Shown piece by piece: positions 56,358-64,000 of a DNA stretch of 64,000 nucleotides; positions within the stretch are counted from its first letter, which is position 1; every line of letters starts with the position of its first letter. Source of the DNA: Kineosporiaceae bacterium SCSIO 59966 (GTDB lineage Bacteria; Actinomycetota; Actinomycetes; Actinomycetales; SCSIO-59966); contig CP052876.1 of assembly GCA_020881835.1 (NCBI GenBank), forward strand, positions 930,001 to 994,000, written 5' to 3'. Position numbers and translations under genes: made by a program. The notes under the pieces are model-generated. The model saw nothing but the letters and a program-made list of their open reading frames with translations, did not search any database and was not told the DNA's origin.

Positions 56358-56896
56358 GACGCCAGCCCCGCGTGCAGGTGGACCTCCTCCAGAGTGGCGC
56401 CACCCGGCAGCTCGAGGGTGCGCCGCCGGCCGTCCGGCTCCAGCCCGCTGGTGCGCAGGAACGCCAGTCGCGGCGCGTCCTGCTCCGGCGTCCAGGTGCC
56501 GATCCGCTCACCCCCGGCCTCACGGAGCAGGTCGGCGACCGCGTTGAGCAACCGGGACCCGTGCCCGCGCCGCTGGTGGGCGGGGTCGACGAGCAGCGCG
56601 ACCACCTCGCCGTCCGGCTCGGCCGCGGCGAACCCCACGACGGTCGGACCGGCCGCGGCGACGAGCACCCGGTGACCGGGGGAGGGCGGAGCGCTCACCG
56701 CGGGTCGCCACGCCTCGGCCAGGGCCTCCGGTGCCAGCGCCTCGAGCACCTCGGCGGGCAGCAGCCCGGAGTAGGCCGTCCGCCAGGCGCGGGAGTGCAC
56801 GGCGCCGATGGCGGGGACGTCGCCGGCGGTGGCCGCGCGCACGGAGGCGTCGGCGCCGGGTCCGGTCAGCACGTCGGGCGTCTCCACCCGCGGCAT
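56354..56896 (-). CDS. GNAT-family N-acetyltransferase
   Basis: The 180-residue protein has SVRAATAGDVPAIGAVHSRAW at the start and the acetyl-CoA motif VALLVDPAHQRRGHGSRLLN near residues 103-122. The acceptor is unknown; coupling to an amino-acid exporter suggests an amino acid or amine, as inference only. ATG at 56896 begins the gene 36 bases from the divergent thyX GTG, and no ribosome-binding site is evident. Confidence 0.82.
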   Translation of the reverse strand: MPRVETPDVLTGPGADASVRAATAGDVPAIGAVHSRAWRTAYSGLLPAEVLEALAPEALAEAWRPAVSAPPSPGHRVLVAAAGPTVVGFAAAEPDGEVVALLVDPAHQRRGHGSRLLNAVADLLREAGGERIGTWTPEQDAPRLAFLRTSGLEPDGRRRTLELPGGATLEEVHLHAGLAS

Positions 56897-56920
56897 CCTC
56901 GCACCCGGGACGGCGGTCGG

Positions 56921-56926
56921 TAGGGT
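56921..56926 (+). promoter_or_regulatory. Predicted -10 box of thyX (leaderless)
   Basis: TAGGGT ends 6 bases before the thyX GTG at 56933, and no Shine-Dalgarno sequence is present. Confidence 0.5.
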
Positions 56927-56932
56927 CGGCCC

Positions 56933-57658
56933 GTGACCGACGACTTCGAGATCACCTTCCGCAGCGACGTCACCGTCGAGCTGGTGCGCGCCAGCGCTCA
57001 GGACGCGGACGTCGTGTTCGCCGCGAGGGTGTCGACGAAGGGTGAGCAGAGCCTCCAGGACGTCGACGCCGACGCCCAGCGGTCCGCCGGGCTCATCAAC
57101 TACCTCATGCGGGACCGGCACGGCAGCCCGTTCGAGCACAACTCGATGACCTTCTACGTGCAGGCGCCGATCTTCGTGTTCCGGGAGTGGATGCGCCACC
57201 GGATCGCCTCCTACAACGAGGAGAGCGGTCGGTACCGAGAGCTGCGACCGGTGTTCTACGTCCCCGGGCCGCAGCGGCACCTGGTCCAGGAGGGCAAGCC
57301 GGGGCAGTACGTCTTCGTCCCCGGCACGCCGGACCAGCACGCGCTCGTCGACGAGCAGATCCGGGCCGCCTGCGAGCAGGCCTACGCCGCCTACCGCCGG
57401 ATGCTCGACGCCGGGATCGCCCGCGAGGTCGCCCGGATCGTGCTGCCGGTGACCACCTACTCCTCGATGTACGTGACGATGAACGCCCGCTCGCTGATGA
57501 ACTTCCTGTCGTTGCGGACCAAGCGCGAGGACGCCCGGTTCCCGTCCTTCCCGCAGCGGGAGATCGAGATGGCGGCGGAGCAGATGGAGAGTCACTGGGC
57601 CCGGCTCATGCCGTTGACCCACGCCGCCTTCGAGCAGAACGGCCGCGTCGCGCCCTGA
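56933..57658 (+). CDS. thyX: Flavin-dependent thymidylate synthase ThyX
   Basis: The 241-residue FAD enzyme makes dTMP from dUMP using methylene-THF and NADPH. The ThyX motif RHRx7S is at residues 88-98 (RHRIASYNEES). RLMPLTHAAFEQNGR closes the protein. The arrangement close to dapB is common in actinobacteria. GTG start as in the leaderless pattern above. It is convergent with glpK. Confidence 0.95.
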   Translation: MTDDFEITFRSDVTVELVRASAQDADVVFAARVSTKGEQSLQDVDADAQRSAGLINYLMRDRHGSPFEHNSMTFYVQAPIFVFREWMRHRIASYNEESGRYRELRPVFYVPGPQRHLVQEGKPGQYVFVPGTPDQHALVDEQIRAACEQAYAAYRRMLDAGIAREVARIVLPVTTYSSMYVTMNARSLMNFLSLRTKREDARFPSFPQREIEMAAEQMESHWARLMPLTHAAFEQNGRVAP

Positions 57659-57663
57659 GCCTG

Positions 57664-57678
57664 CTCAGCGCGGCTGAG
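57664..57678. terminator. Small hairpin between convergent thyX and glpK
   Basis: CTCAGC (57664-57669) pairs with GCTGAG (57673-57678) across a GCG loop; further GCTGAG/CTCAG copies lie within the next 30 bases. It may serve both converging genes. Confidence 0.4.
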
Positions 57679-57702
57679 TCTCGGCTGAGGCGGGGGGAGG
57701 GC

Positions 57703-59223
57703 TCAGTCGGTCAGTGGGGCCCAGCCGTGGGACCGGGCGACCCCGGCCCGCCAGCGCCGGTAGCCGGCCTCGTCCCGTTCGCCGGGCTCGAACCGGCGGT
57801 CCAGCCGCCAGGTGTCGCGCAGCTCCTCCAGCGACGACCACACCCCGGTCCCGAGCCCGGCGAGGAAGGCCGCGCCGAGGCCGGTGGTCTCCGGCATCGC
57901 CGGTCGCTCGACCGGGACCCCGAGCTGGTCGGCCTGCAGCTGCATGAGCAGGTTGTTCGCCGACGCGCCGCCGTCGGCGCGCAGCACCGGGACGGTGGTC
58001 TCCATCGTCGCGACGACGTCGCGGACCTGGAAGGCGATCGCCTCCAGCGTCGCGCGGACGAGGTGGGCGCGGGTGGTGCCCCGGGTGATCCCGAGGATGG
58101 TGCCGCGGGCGTCGGGGTCCCACTCCGGGGCGCCGAGGCCGGTCAGCGCCGGGACGAACACCACCCCGCCGGTGTCCGGCACGGTCCGGGCCAGGGCCTC
58201 GGTCTCCGCCGCCGAGCCGATCACCTGCAGCCCGTCCCGCAGCCACTGGACGGCGGCCCCGGTGACGAAGATGGAGCCCTCCTGGGCGTAGGTGAGGGTG
58301 CCGTCGGGGGCCATCCACGCGACCGTCGACAGCAGCCCACCGAGCTCGCCGTCGACGGTCCCCGCCGCCGCGGTCGCGCCGGTGTTCACGAGTACGAAGG
58401 ACCCGGTGCCGTACGTGCACTTGGTGTCCCCGACCTCGAAGCACGTCTGCCCGAACAGGGCCGCCTGCTGGTCGCCGGCGATACCGGCGACCGGGACGTC
58501 GAGGCCCAGGAACGAGCCGGGATCGGTCCGGGCCACCTCGCCCCAGCTCGGCACCACCTCGGGCAGCGCCTCCGCCGGGACGCCGAACAGCTCGCACATC
58601 TCCGGGGACCAGGTGCCGCTGCGCAGGTCGAGCAGCAGGGTCCTCGACGCGTTCGAGGCGTCGGTGACGTGCCGGGTGCCACCGGACATCCGGGCGACGA
58701 GGTAGGAGTCGACGGTGCCGACGGCGACGGAGCCGCCCTGGACCCCGGCCCACGTGTCCGGGTCGTGGTCGCGCAGCCACGCCAGCTTCGTCGCGGTGAA
58801 GTACGGGTCGAGCCGAAGTCCGGTGAGCTCGGCGACCCGCGGCTCGTGGCCCTCCTCGCGCAGCCGCTCGCACAGGGCGGCGCTGCGCCGGTCCTGCCAG
58901 ACGACGGCGCGGCGGGGGGCGGCCAGGGTGCGGCGGTCCCACAGCACCGCGGTCTCGCGCTGGTCGGTGATCCCCACCGCGTGGATCTCGGTGTCACCGC
59001 CGCGGCCGCCGTGGCGGGCCCCCGCGGCCCGCAGCGCGTCGCGGCAGGCGGTGAGCGTGGCCTGCCAGATCTCCTCGGGCTCGTGCTCGACCCAGCCGGG
59101 CCGGGGGAAGTGCTGGGCGAACTCGGCGTAGCCGCGGCCCAGGACGGTGGCGTCCTCGGCGATGACGAGCGCGGTGACGCCCGTCGTCCCCTCGTCGACG
59201 GCGAGTACGGCGCGGCGGGTCAC
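57703..59223 (-). CDS. glpK: Glycerol kinase (FGGY family)
   Basis: The 506-residue kinase converts glycerol to glycerol-3-phosphate with ATP. The N-terminal phosphate motif reads DEGTTG (residues 10-15), differing from the common DQGTTS. GITDQRETAVLWDRRT and WQDRRSAALCERL match glycerol kinases. GDQQAALFGQ, GGLLSTVAWM and ADGGASANNLLMQLQADQLG are FGGY blocks. GTG 59223 is the start. No glpF or glpD is nearby. It sits next to a phosphofructokinase on the same strand, 9 bases downstream of it, so a joint transcript is likely. Confidence 0.88.
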   Translation of the reverse strand: MTRRAVLAVDEGTTGVTALVIAEDATVLGRGYAEFAQHFPRPGWVEHEPEEIWQATLTACRDALRAAGARHGGRGGDTEIHAVGITDQRETAVLWDRRTLAAPRRAVVWQDRRSAALCERLREEGHEPRVAELTGLRLDPYFTATKLAWLRDHDPDTWAGVQGGSVAVGTVDSYLVARMSGGTRHVTDASNASRTLLLDLRSGTWSPEMCELFGVPAEALPEVVPSWGEVARTDPGSFLGLDVPVAGIAGDQQAALFGQTCFEVGDTKCTYGTGSFVLVNTGATAAAGTVDGELGGLLSTVAWMAPDGTLTYAQEGSIFVTGAAVQWLRDGLQVIGSAAETEALARTVPDTGGVVFVPALTGLGAPEWDPDARGTILGITRGTTRAHLVRATLEAIAFQVRDVVATMETTVPVLRADGGASANNLLMQLQADQLGVPVERPAMPETTGLGAAFLAGLGTGVWSSLEELRDTWRLDRRFEPGERDEAGYRRWRAGVARSHGWAPLTD

Positions 59224-59232
59224 GGCGGCCCC

Positions 59233-60438
59233 TCAGCCGGCCGCCTGGCCGATGCCCTCGAGCAGGTCCGTGAACCAGGGCGCCGAGGTGTCGAACTGCT
59301 TTCCGCCGGCGATCCGGTCGAACTCGATGGCCCGCAGGCGCCCGCCGTGGTCCTCGTCGTGCCCGACGACGCCGGACTCCCCGCGCAGTGCGCACTCCAC
59401 GGCCAGGTCGACCATCGACTGGATGAGCCGGAGGTCCTTGGCGTTGGCCGGCGCCGAGCGGGAGAAGTACCCCGACTTCTGGACCATGACCTTCTCGGCC
59501 GCCAGGCGCTCGGCGAACTGCTCGCCGAACCAGCGGCCCGGGTTGATGGTGTCGAGCTTGACGTGGCCGAACGGGTCGCGCTGCACCTCCTCGCCGGCGG
59601 CCTCGAGCTCGGCGACGATGTCGGCGACACCGGCCCCCTCGGACAGGAAGATGTTGACGCAGCCGACGGTGTCCATCACCTTTCGCAGGCGGGCCGCCTC
59701 GGCGTCCAGGTCGATGCGCTGCTCGGGCACGTAGACGGCGTGCACCGCCCAGCGCTCGGGGGACAGCCCGATGCTCGGCACCCAGGTCTGCCGGGAGTGC
59801 CAGTCCATGTAGTCCCGTGCCGCGGCCGCGGTCAGCCAGCCGCAGTTGCGGCCCATCACCTCGTGCACGATGAGCATCCGTGGGTTCGAGCCGTGCTCGG
59901 CGAGCACGTTGCGGGCGAACAGGGAGGCCTGCTCGGCCGCGGTCCACGCGCCGAGGCTCTGCTGGACCGGGACGACGTCGTTGTCGATCGTCTTGGGCAG
60001 CCCGACCACGGTGAGCCCGTAGCCGTGCTGGTCGAGGTAGGCGGCGAGGTCCGCGGCGGTGGTGCTCGTGTCGTCCCCGCCGATGGTGTGCAGGACGTCG
60101 ACGCCGTCGGCCTGCAGCCGCTCGGCCGCGACCTGGAGGGCGTCCTGCCCCTCGGCGATCAGCCCCCGCCGGACGAGGTCGGCGTTGTTCGTCAGCTTCA
60201 CCCGGCTGTTGCCGATCGGGCTGCCGCCGAAGGCGTGCAGCACGTCGGCGTGCGCCCGGGCGTCGTCGTCGACGAGGAACGAGTTACCGGTGAGCAGACC
60301 GTGGTACCCGTGCCGGTAGGCGAGGATCTCGACGTCCGGGGCGATCTCGGTGTACCGGGAGACCAGCCCTCCTACCGCGGAGGACAGGCAGGGGGCGAAG
60401 CCCCCGGCGGTGAGCAGTGCGACGCGTCGGGTGCTCAT
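59233..60438 (-). CDS. pfp: Pyrophosphate-dependent 6-phosphofructokinase
   Basis: The 401-residue enzyme phosphorylates fructose 6-phosphate. GGDDT at residues 120-124 has the second aspartate (Asp123) that favours PPi, where ATP-type enzymes have Gly. PKTIDND at 148-154 carries the catalytic Asp and the PPi-linked Lys149. HEVMGRNCGWL near 190-200 is the sugar-phosphate region. ATG at 60438 follows TACGAT by about 8 bases on the minus strand. The reaction is reversible, so it fits both glycolysis and gluconeogenesis. Confidence 0.9.
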   Translation of the reverse strand: MSTRRVALLTAGGFAPCLSSAVGGLVSRYTEIAPDVEILAYRHGYHGLLTGNSFLVDDDARAHADVLHAFGGSPIGNSRVKLTNNADLVRRGLIAEGQDALQVAAERLQADGVDVLHTIGGDDTSTTAADLAAYLDQHGYGLTVVGLPKTIDNDVVPVQQSLGAWTAAEQASLFARNVLAEHGSNPRMLIVHEVMGRNCGWLTAAAARDYMDWHSRQTWVPSIGLSPERWAVHAVYVPEQRIDLDAEAARLRKVMDTVGCVNIFLSEGAGVADIVAELEAAGEEVQRDPFGHVKLDTINPGRWFGEQFAERLAAEKVMVQKSGYFSRSAPANAKDLRLIQSMVDLAVECALRGESGVVGHDEDHGGRLRAIEFDRIAGGKQFDTSAPWFTDLLEGIGQAAG

Positions 60439-60520
60439 GTCCCCTCATCGTAGGGGGCTCCTCGTCGCCGGGGGGCCGTCCGGGTGCCGGACTGGCGCGG
60501 GGCACCGCGGGAACGGGGCC

Positions 60521-60526
60521 TAACCT
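60521..60526 (+). promoter_or_regulatory. Predicted -10 box of the DAHP synthase gene (leaderless)
   Basis: TAACCT ends 7 bases before the GTG at 60534 without a Shine-Dalgarno sequence. Confidence 0.5.
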
Positions 60527-60533
60527 GGGTCGG

Positions 60534-61867
60534 GTGACCAGCACCGAGGAGCTCGACGCCTGGCGCGACCTGCCGGCCGCGCAGCAGCCGTCGTGGCCGG
60601 ACCCGGCCGCCGTCCGTGACGTCGCCGAGGAGCTGGCGGCCCTGCCGCCGCTCGTGTTCGCCGGTGAGGCGGACGTGCTGCGCAGCCGCTTGGCGGAGGT
60701 GGCCGAGGGGCGGGCCTTCCTGCTCCAGGGCGGGGACTGCGCCGAGACGTTCGCCGGAGCCACCGCCGACAAGATCCGGGACCGGGTCAAGACCGTCCTG
60801 CAGATGGCCGTGGTGCTCACCTACGGGGCCAGCGTGCCGGTGGTGAAGATGGGCCGGATGGCCGGCCAGTTCGCCAAGCCGCGCAGCAGCGACACCGAGA
60901 CCCGGGACGGGCTGACGCTGCCGGCCTACCGCGGCGACGCCGTCAACGACTTCGAGTTCTCCCCGGAGGGCCGCACCCCGGACCCGCGGCGGATGGTCCG
61001 CGCGTACCACACCGCCGCGGCGACGTTGAACCTCATCCGCGCGTTCACCCAGGGCGGGTTCGCCGACCTGCGCCGCGTGCACGAGTGGAACCGCGGCTTC
61101 CTCGGCAGCGCCGCCAACGCCCGCTACGACGAGCTCGCCCGCGAGATCGACCGGGCGATGGCCTTCATGGCGGCCTGCGGCGTCGACTTCGACGCGCTGC
61201 GCAGCGTGGACTTCTACTCCAGCCACGAGGCCCTGCTGCTGGAGTACGAGCGGGCGCTGACCCGGATCGACTCGCGGACGGGGCTGCCCTACGACGTCTC
61301 GGCGCACTTCCTGTGGATCGGTGAGCGCACCCGCGACCTCGACGGCGCCCACGTCGAGCTGCTCTCCCGGGTGCGCAACCCGATCGGGGTCAAGCTCGGG
61401 CCGAGCGCGACACCGGACGACGCGCTGGCCCTGATCGACCGGCTCGACCCGGACCGGGAGCCCGGACGGCTCACCTTCATCACCCGGATGGGGGCCGAGC
61501 GGGTCCGCGAGGCGCTGCCGCCGCTGGTGGAGAAGGTCACCGCCTCCGGTGCCCGGGTGGTCTGGGTGAGCGACCCCATGCACGGGAACACCATCACCTC
61601 CGGCAGCGGCTACAAGACCCGGCGTTTCGACGACGTCATCGACGAGGTGCGAGGCTTCTTCGAGGTGCACCGGGCCCTCGGCACCGTCCCCGGCGGCCTG
61701 CACATCGAGCTCACCGGCGACGACGTCACCGAGGTCCTCGGCGGGTACGAGCAGATCGACGAGGAGGCTCTCGGCCGCTGCTACGAGACGCTGTGCGACC
61801 CCCGGCTCAACCACCAGCAGTCCCTCGAGCTCGCCTTCCTCGCCGCCGACATGCTCCGCGGGTCCCG

Positions 61868-61871
<4 letters not shown>
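60534..61871 (+). CDS. aroG: 3-deoxy-7-phosphoheptulonate synthase, class II
   Basis: The 445-residue enzyme condenses PEP and erythrose 4-phosphate, the first step of the shikimate pathway. LLQGGDCAETFA near residues 61-72 and PVVKMGRMAGQFAKPRSS near 100-117 are class II (plant/actinobacterial) signatures. VWVSDPMHGNTITSG near 343-357 and the C-terminal LNHQQSLELAFLAADML complete the fold. GTG at 60534 is chosen for the leaderless box and family N-terminus. The stop overlaps the threonine aldolase GTG. Confidence 0.95.
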
Positions 61872-62913
<1,042 letters not shown>

Positions 62914-62917
<4 letters not shown>

Positions 62918-63525
62918 GTGGCCCGCCGGCCGGCGGGCCGGAGCCGGACGCCGCCCCCCGGGTGCTGCCACCCGGTCAGCGGCGGGCCAGCCGGCTCAAG
63001 GTCCTGCACTACGGACCGGTGCCCCGCCTGCGGGCGGACCGCTGGCGCCTGGTCGTCAGCGGGGCCACCGCCGACGGCCGGCAGCACGAGCTGGACCTCG
63101 ACGGGCTGCGCGCGCTGCCGCGGATCCGGGTCCGGGCCGACCTGCACTGCGTCGCCCGGTGGACGGTGCCCGACCTGGAGTGGGAGGGCCCGGCCACCCG
63201 GACCCTGCTGGAGGCCTTCCCGCCCGCGGACGACGCCACCCACGTGCTGGCCTGGGCCGAGTTCGGCTACTCGGCGACCCTGCGCGTCGACGATCTCGCC
63301 AGCCCCCGAGCCCTGCTCGCCACCCACCTCGACGGCGCCGAGCTCACCCCCGAGCACGGGCACCCCGTCCGGCTCGTCGTCCCGCACCTGTACGCGTGGA
63401 AGGGACCCAAGTGGCTGCGGGGCATCGAGTACCTGACCCGACCGGTGCGCGGGTTCTGGGAGGAGCGCGGCTACCACGCGGTGGGCGACCCGTGGCGCGA
63501 GGAGCGCTACTCCTACCAGGAGTGA
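62914..63525 (+). CDS. Small molybdopterin-dependent oxidoreductase (sulfite-oxidase fold)
   Basis: The 203-residue protein contains the sulfite oxidase/MsrP-type molybdopterin-binding core. ADLHCVARWTVPDLEWEG has Cys79 as the likely Mo ligand. HGHPVRLVVPHLYAWKGPKW and WEERGYHAVGDPW end the domain. No signal peptide is seen, unlike MsrP, so it is predicted cytoplasmic. It is shorter than sulfite oxidases and lacks the heme and dimerisation domains. The ATG at 62914 overlaps the threonine aldolase stop. Substrate unknown. Confidence 0.85.
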
Positions 63526-63599
63526 GCGCCGGCGCGACGTAAGACGCCCAGTCCGAAGGCGATGGTGCAGGCGCTCACCCCGGTCTGCCGCATCTCGAC

Positions 63600-63605
63600 T
63601 ACGGT
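63600..63605 (+). promoter_or_regulatory. Predicted -10 box of the DUF4258-like gene
   Basis: TACGGT ends 7 bases before the GTG at 63613; no Shine-Dalgarno sequence is present. This supports the shorter start. Confidence 0.45.
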
Positions 63606-63612
63606 GCGCAAC

Positions 63613-63849
63613 GTGCCGCTTCGACCATCCGCCCACGCCAGGCAACGGATGAGGCAGCGAGGGATCGCCCTCTCGGAGATCGAGGAGGTTCTGCTCAGCC
63701 CGCGAACCTCCTACGCCTCGCGCGAGTATCCGGGGGAACGGACGGTCGTTCTCGGGGAGACATCCGGGGGTCGGAGGCTGAAGGTGGTGATCGTGACGCA
63801 CGATCCTGATGTGGTGGTCACCGTCGCCGATCGCAGCGGAGAGGAGTAG
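63613..63849 (+). CDS. DUF4258-like small protein
   Basis: The product is 78 residues with the start at GTG 63613, chosen for its leaderless -10 box. An in-frame ATG at 63562 would give 95 residues. The pattern HARQRMRQRGIALSEIEEVL near the N-terminus, followed by GRRLKVVIVTHDPDVVVTVA, is typical of DUF4258, a fold related to RelE/BrnT-type toxins. Base composition is lower in GC than the neighbouring genes. A DUF2283-like gene follows by 9 bases. The pair is a candidate toxin-antitoxin-like or regulatory module. Confidence 0.7.
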   Translation: MPLRPSAHARQRMRQRGIALSEIEEVLLSPRTSYASREYPGERTVVLGETSGGRRLKVVIVTHDPDVVVTVADRSGEE

Positions 63850-63852
63850 CCT
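63847..63852 (+). promoter_or_regulatory. Possible -10 box of the DUF2283-like gene
   Basis: TAGCCT includes the stop codon of the DUF4258-like gene and ends 6 bases before the next GTG. It may give the second gene its own leaderless transcript. Confidence 0.35.
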
Positions 63853-63858
63853 GAGCCG

Positions 63859-64000
63859 GTGCTCGTGCAGTACGACCCGGACGTGGGCGCCACTTACGTG
63901 GTGCTCTCGGAGACCCCGTGCGCCCGGACGGTTGAGGTGGGCGACCTCGTCGCAGTGGACGTCGACGAGCACGGCGATCCCGTCGGAGTCGACTTCGCCG
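63859..64000 (+). CDS. DUF2283-like small protein (cut by window edge)
   Basis: The frame from GTG 63859 is open to the window edge (47 codons). VQYDPDVGATYVVLSE and VEVGDLVAVDVDEHGDPVGV match the N-terminal two thirds of DUF2283 proteins, which are small, usually 60-80 residues, and often paired with DUF4258. The 3' end is outside the window. Confidence 0.72.
   Translation, partial: MLVQYDPDVGATYVVLSETPCARTVEVGDLVAVDVDEHGDPVGVDFA

Noticed and set aside
57187-60453. Plus-strand frame of about 1,090 codons over thyX, glpK and pfp
   Set aside because: It overlaps three genes with clear catalytic motifs, two on the other strand, and has no homology of its own.

Overview
This window is chromosomal DNA from a very GC-rich actinobacterium. 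GTG starts are frequent, and stop/start overlaps (ATGA, GTGA, TGATG) couple many neighbouring genes. Gene content points to Actinomycetota: a PPi-type phosphofructokinase, ThyX, class II DAHP synthase, a DUF4439 lipoprotein beside rimP, and a long Pro/Gly-rich IF-2. Genus cannot be fixed from the sequence alone. No rRNA, tRNA, CRISPR array, insertion sequence or prophage gene was seen.

Bases 1-5231 hold the translation and membrane block: the end of tsf, pyrH, frr, cdsA, a histidine phosphatase, rlmN and a repeated DivIVA-type protein. In many actinobacteria this block runs on into dxr-rseP-ispG. Here it is interrupted at 5.2-28.5 kb by a catabolic island. The island contains a long LOG-family protein, a propionyl-CoA synthetase, an Lrp regulator coupled to an omega-aminotransferase and a FAD amine oxidase, and two tandem aminobutyraldehyde-type dehydrogenases. 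These are followed by a complete PotDABC-type polyamine importer, a second FAD amine oxidase, an agmatinase-family ureohydrolase, a saccharopine-dehydrogenase-like enzyme, an orphan iron-transport-like protein, two class III aminotransferases (one GabT) and GabD. Together they would import polyamines and convert agmatine to putrescine, 4-aminobutyraldehyde, GABA, succinic semialdehyde and succinate.

Bases 28.5-54.3 kb return to the conserved core. The first part is dxr, rseP/rip1, ispG, a DUF4081-GNAT protein, proS and a TauE-type permease. A nuclease-fold DUF559/AbiEi-like gene, bounded by two related 85-bp palindromes, sits between the GNAT gene and proS. Next comes the rimP-nusA-ylxR-infB-ylxP-rbfA-truB-ribF-rpsO-pnp transcription/translation cluster, an M16 peptidase, and an FMN riboswitch controlling ribE-ribBA-ribH, then dapB. 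The only non-coding stretch above 300 bases (50110-50707) holds four copies of a palindromic repeat, the riboswitch and a hairpin around the ribE ribosome-binding site.

Bases 54.3-64 kb contain a membrane acyltransferase-like protein, an AzlCD amino-acid exporter with a GNAT gene, thyX, glycerol kinase, PPi-phosphofructokinase, DAHP synthase, threonine aldolase and a small molybdopterin oxidoreductase. The window ends in a DUF4258/DUF2283 gene pair, cut at the edge. Several genes (gabD, proS, dapB, thyX, aroG, the DUF pair) have a TAnnnT box 6-8 nt before the start codon, which suggests leaderless transcripts.
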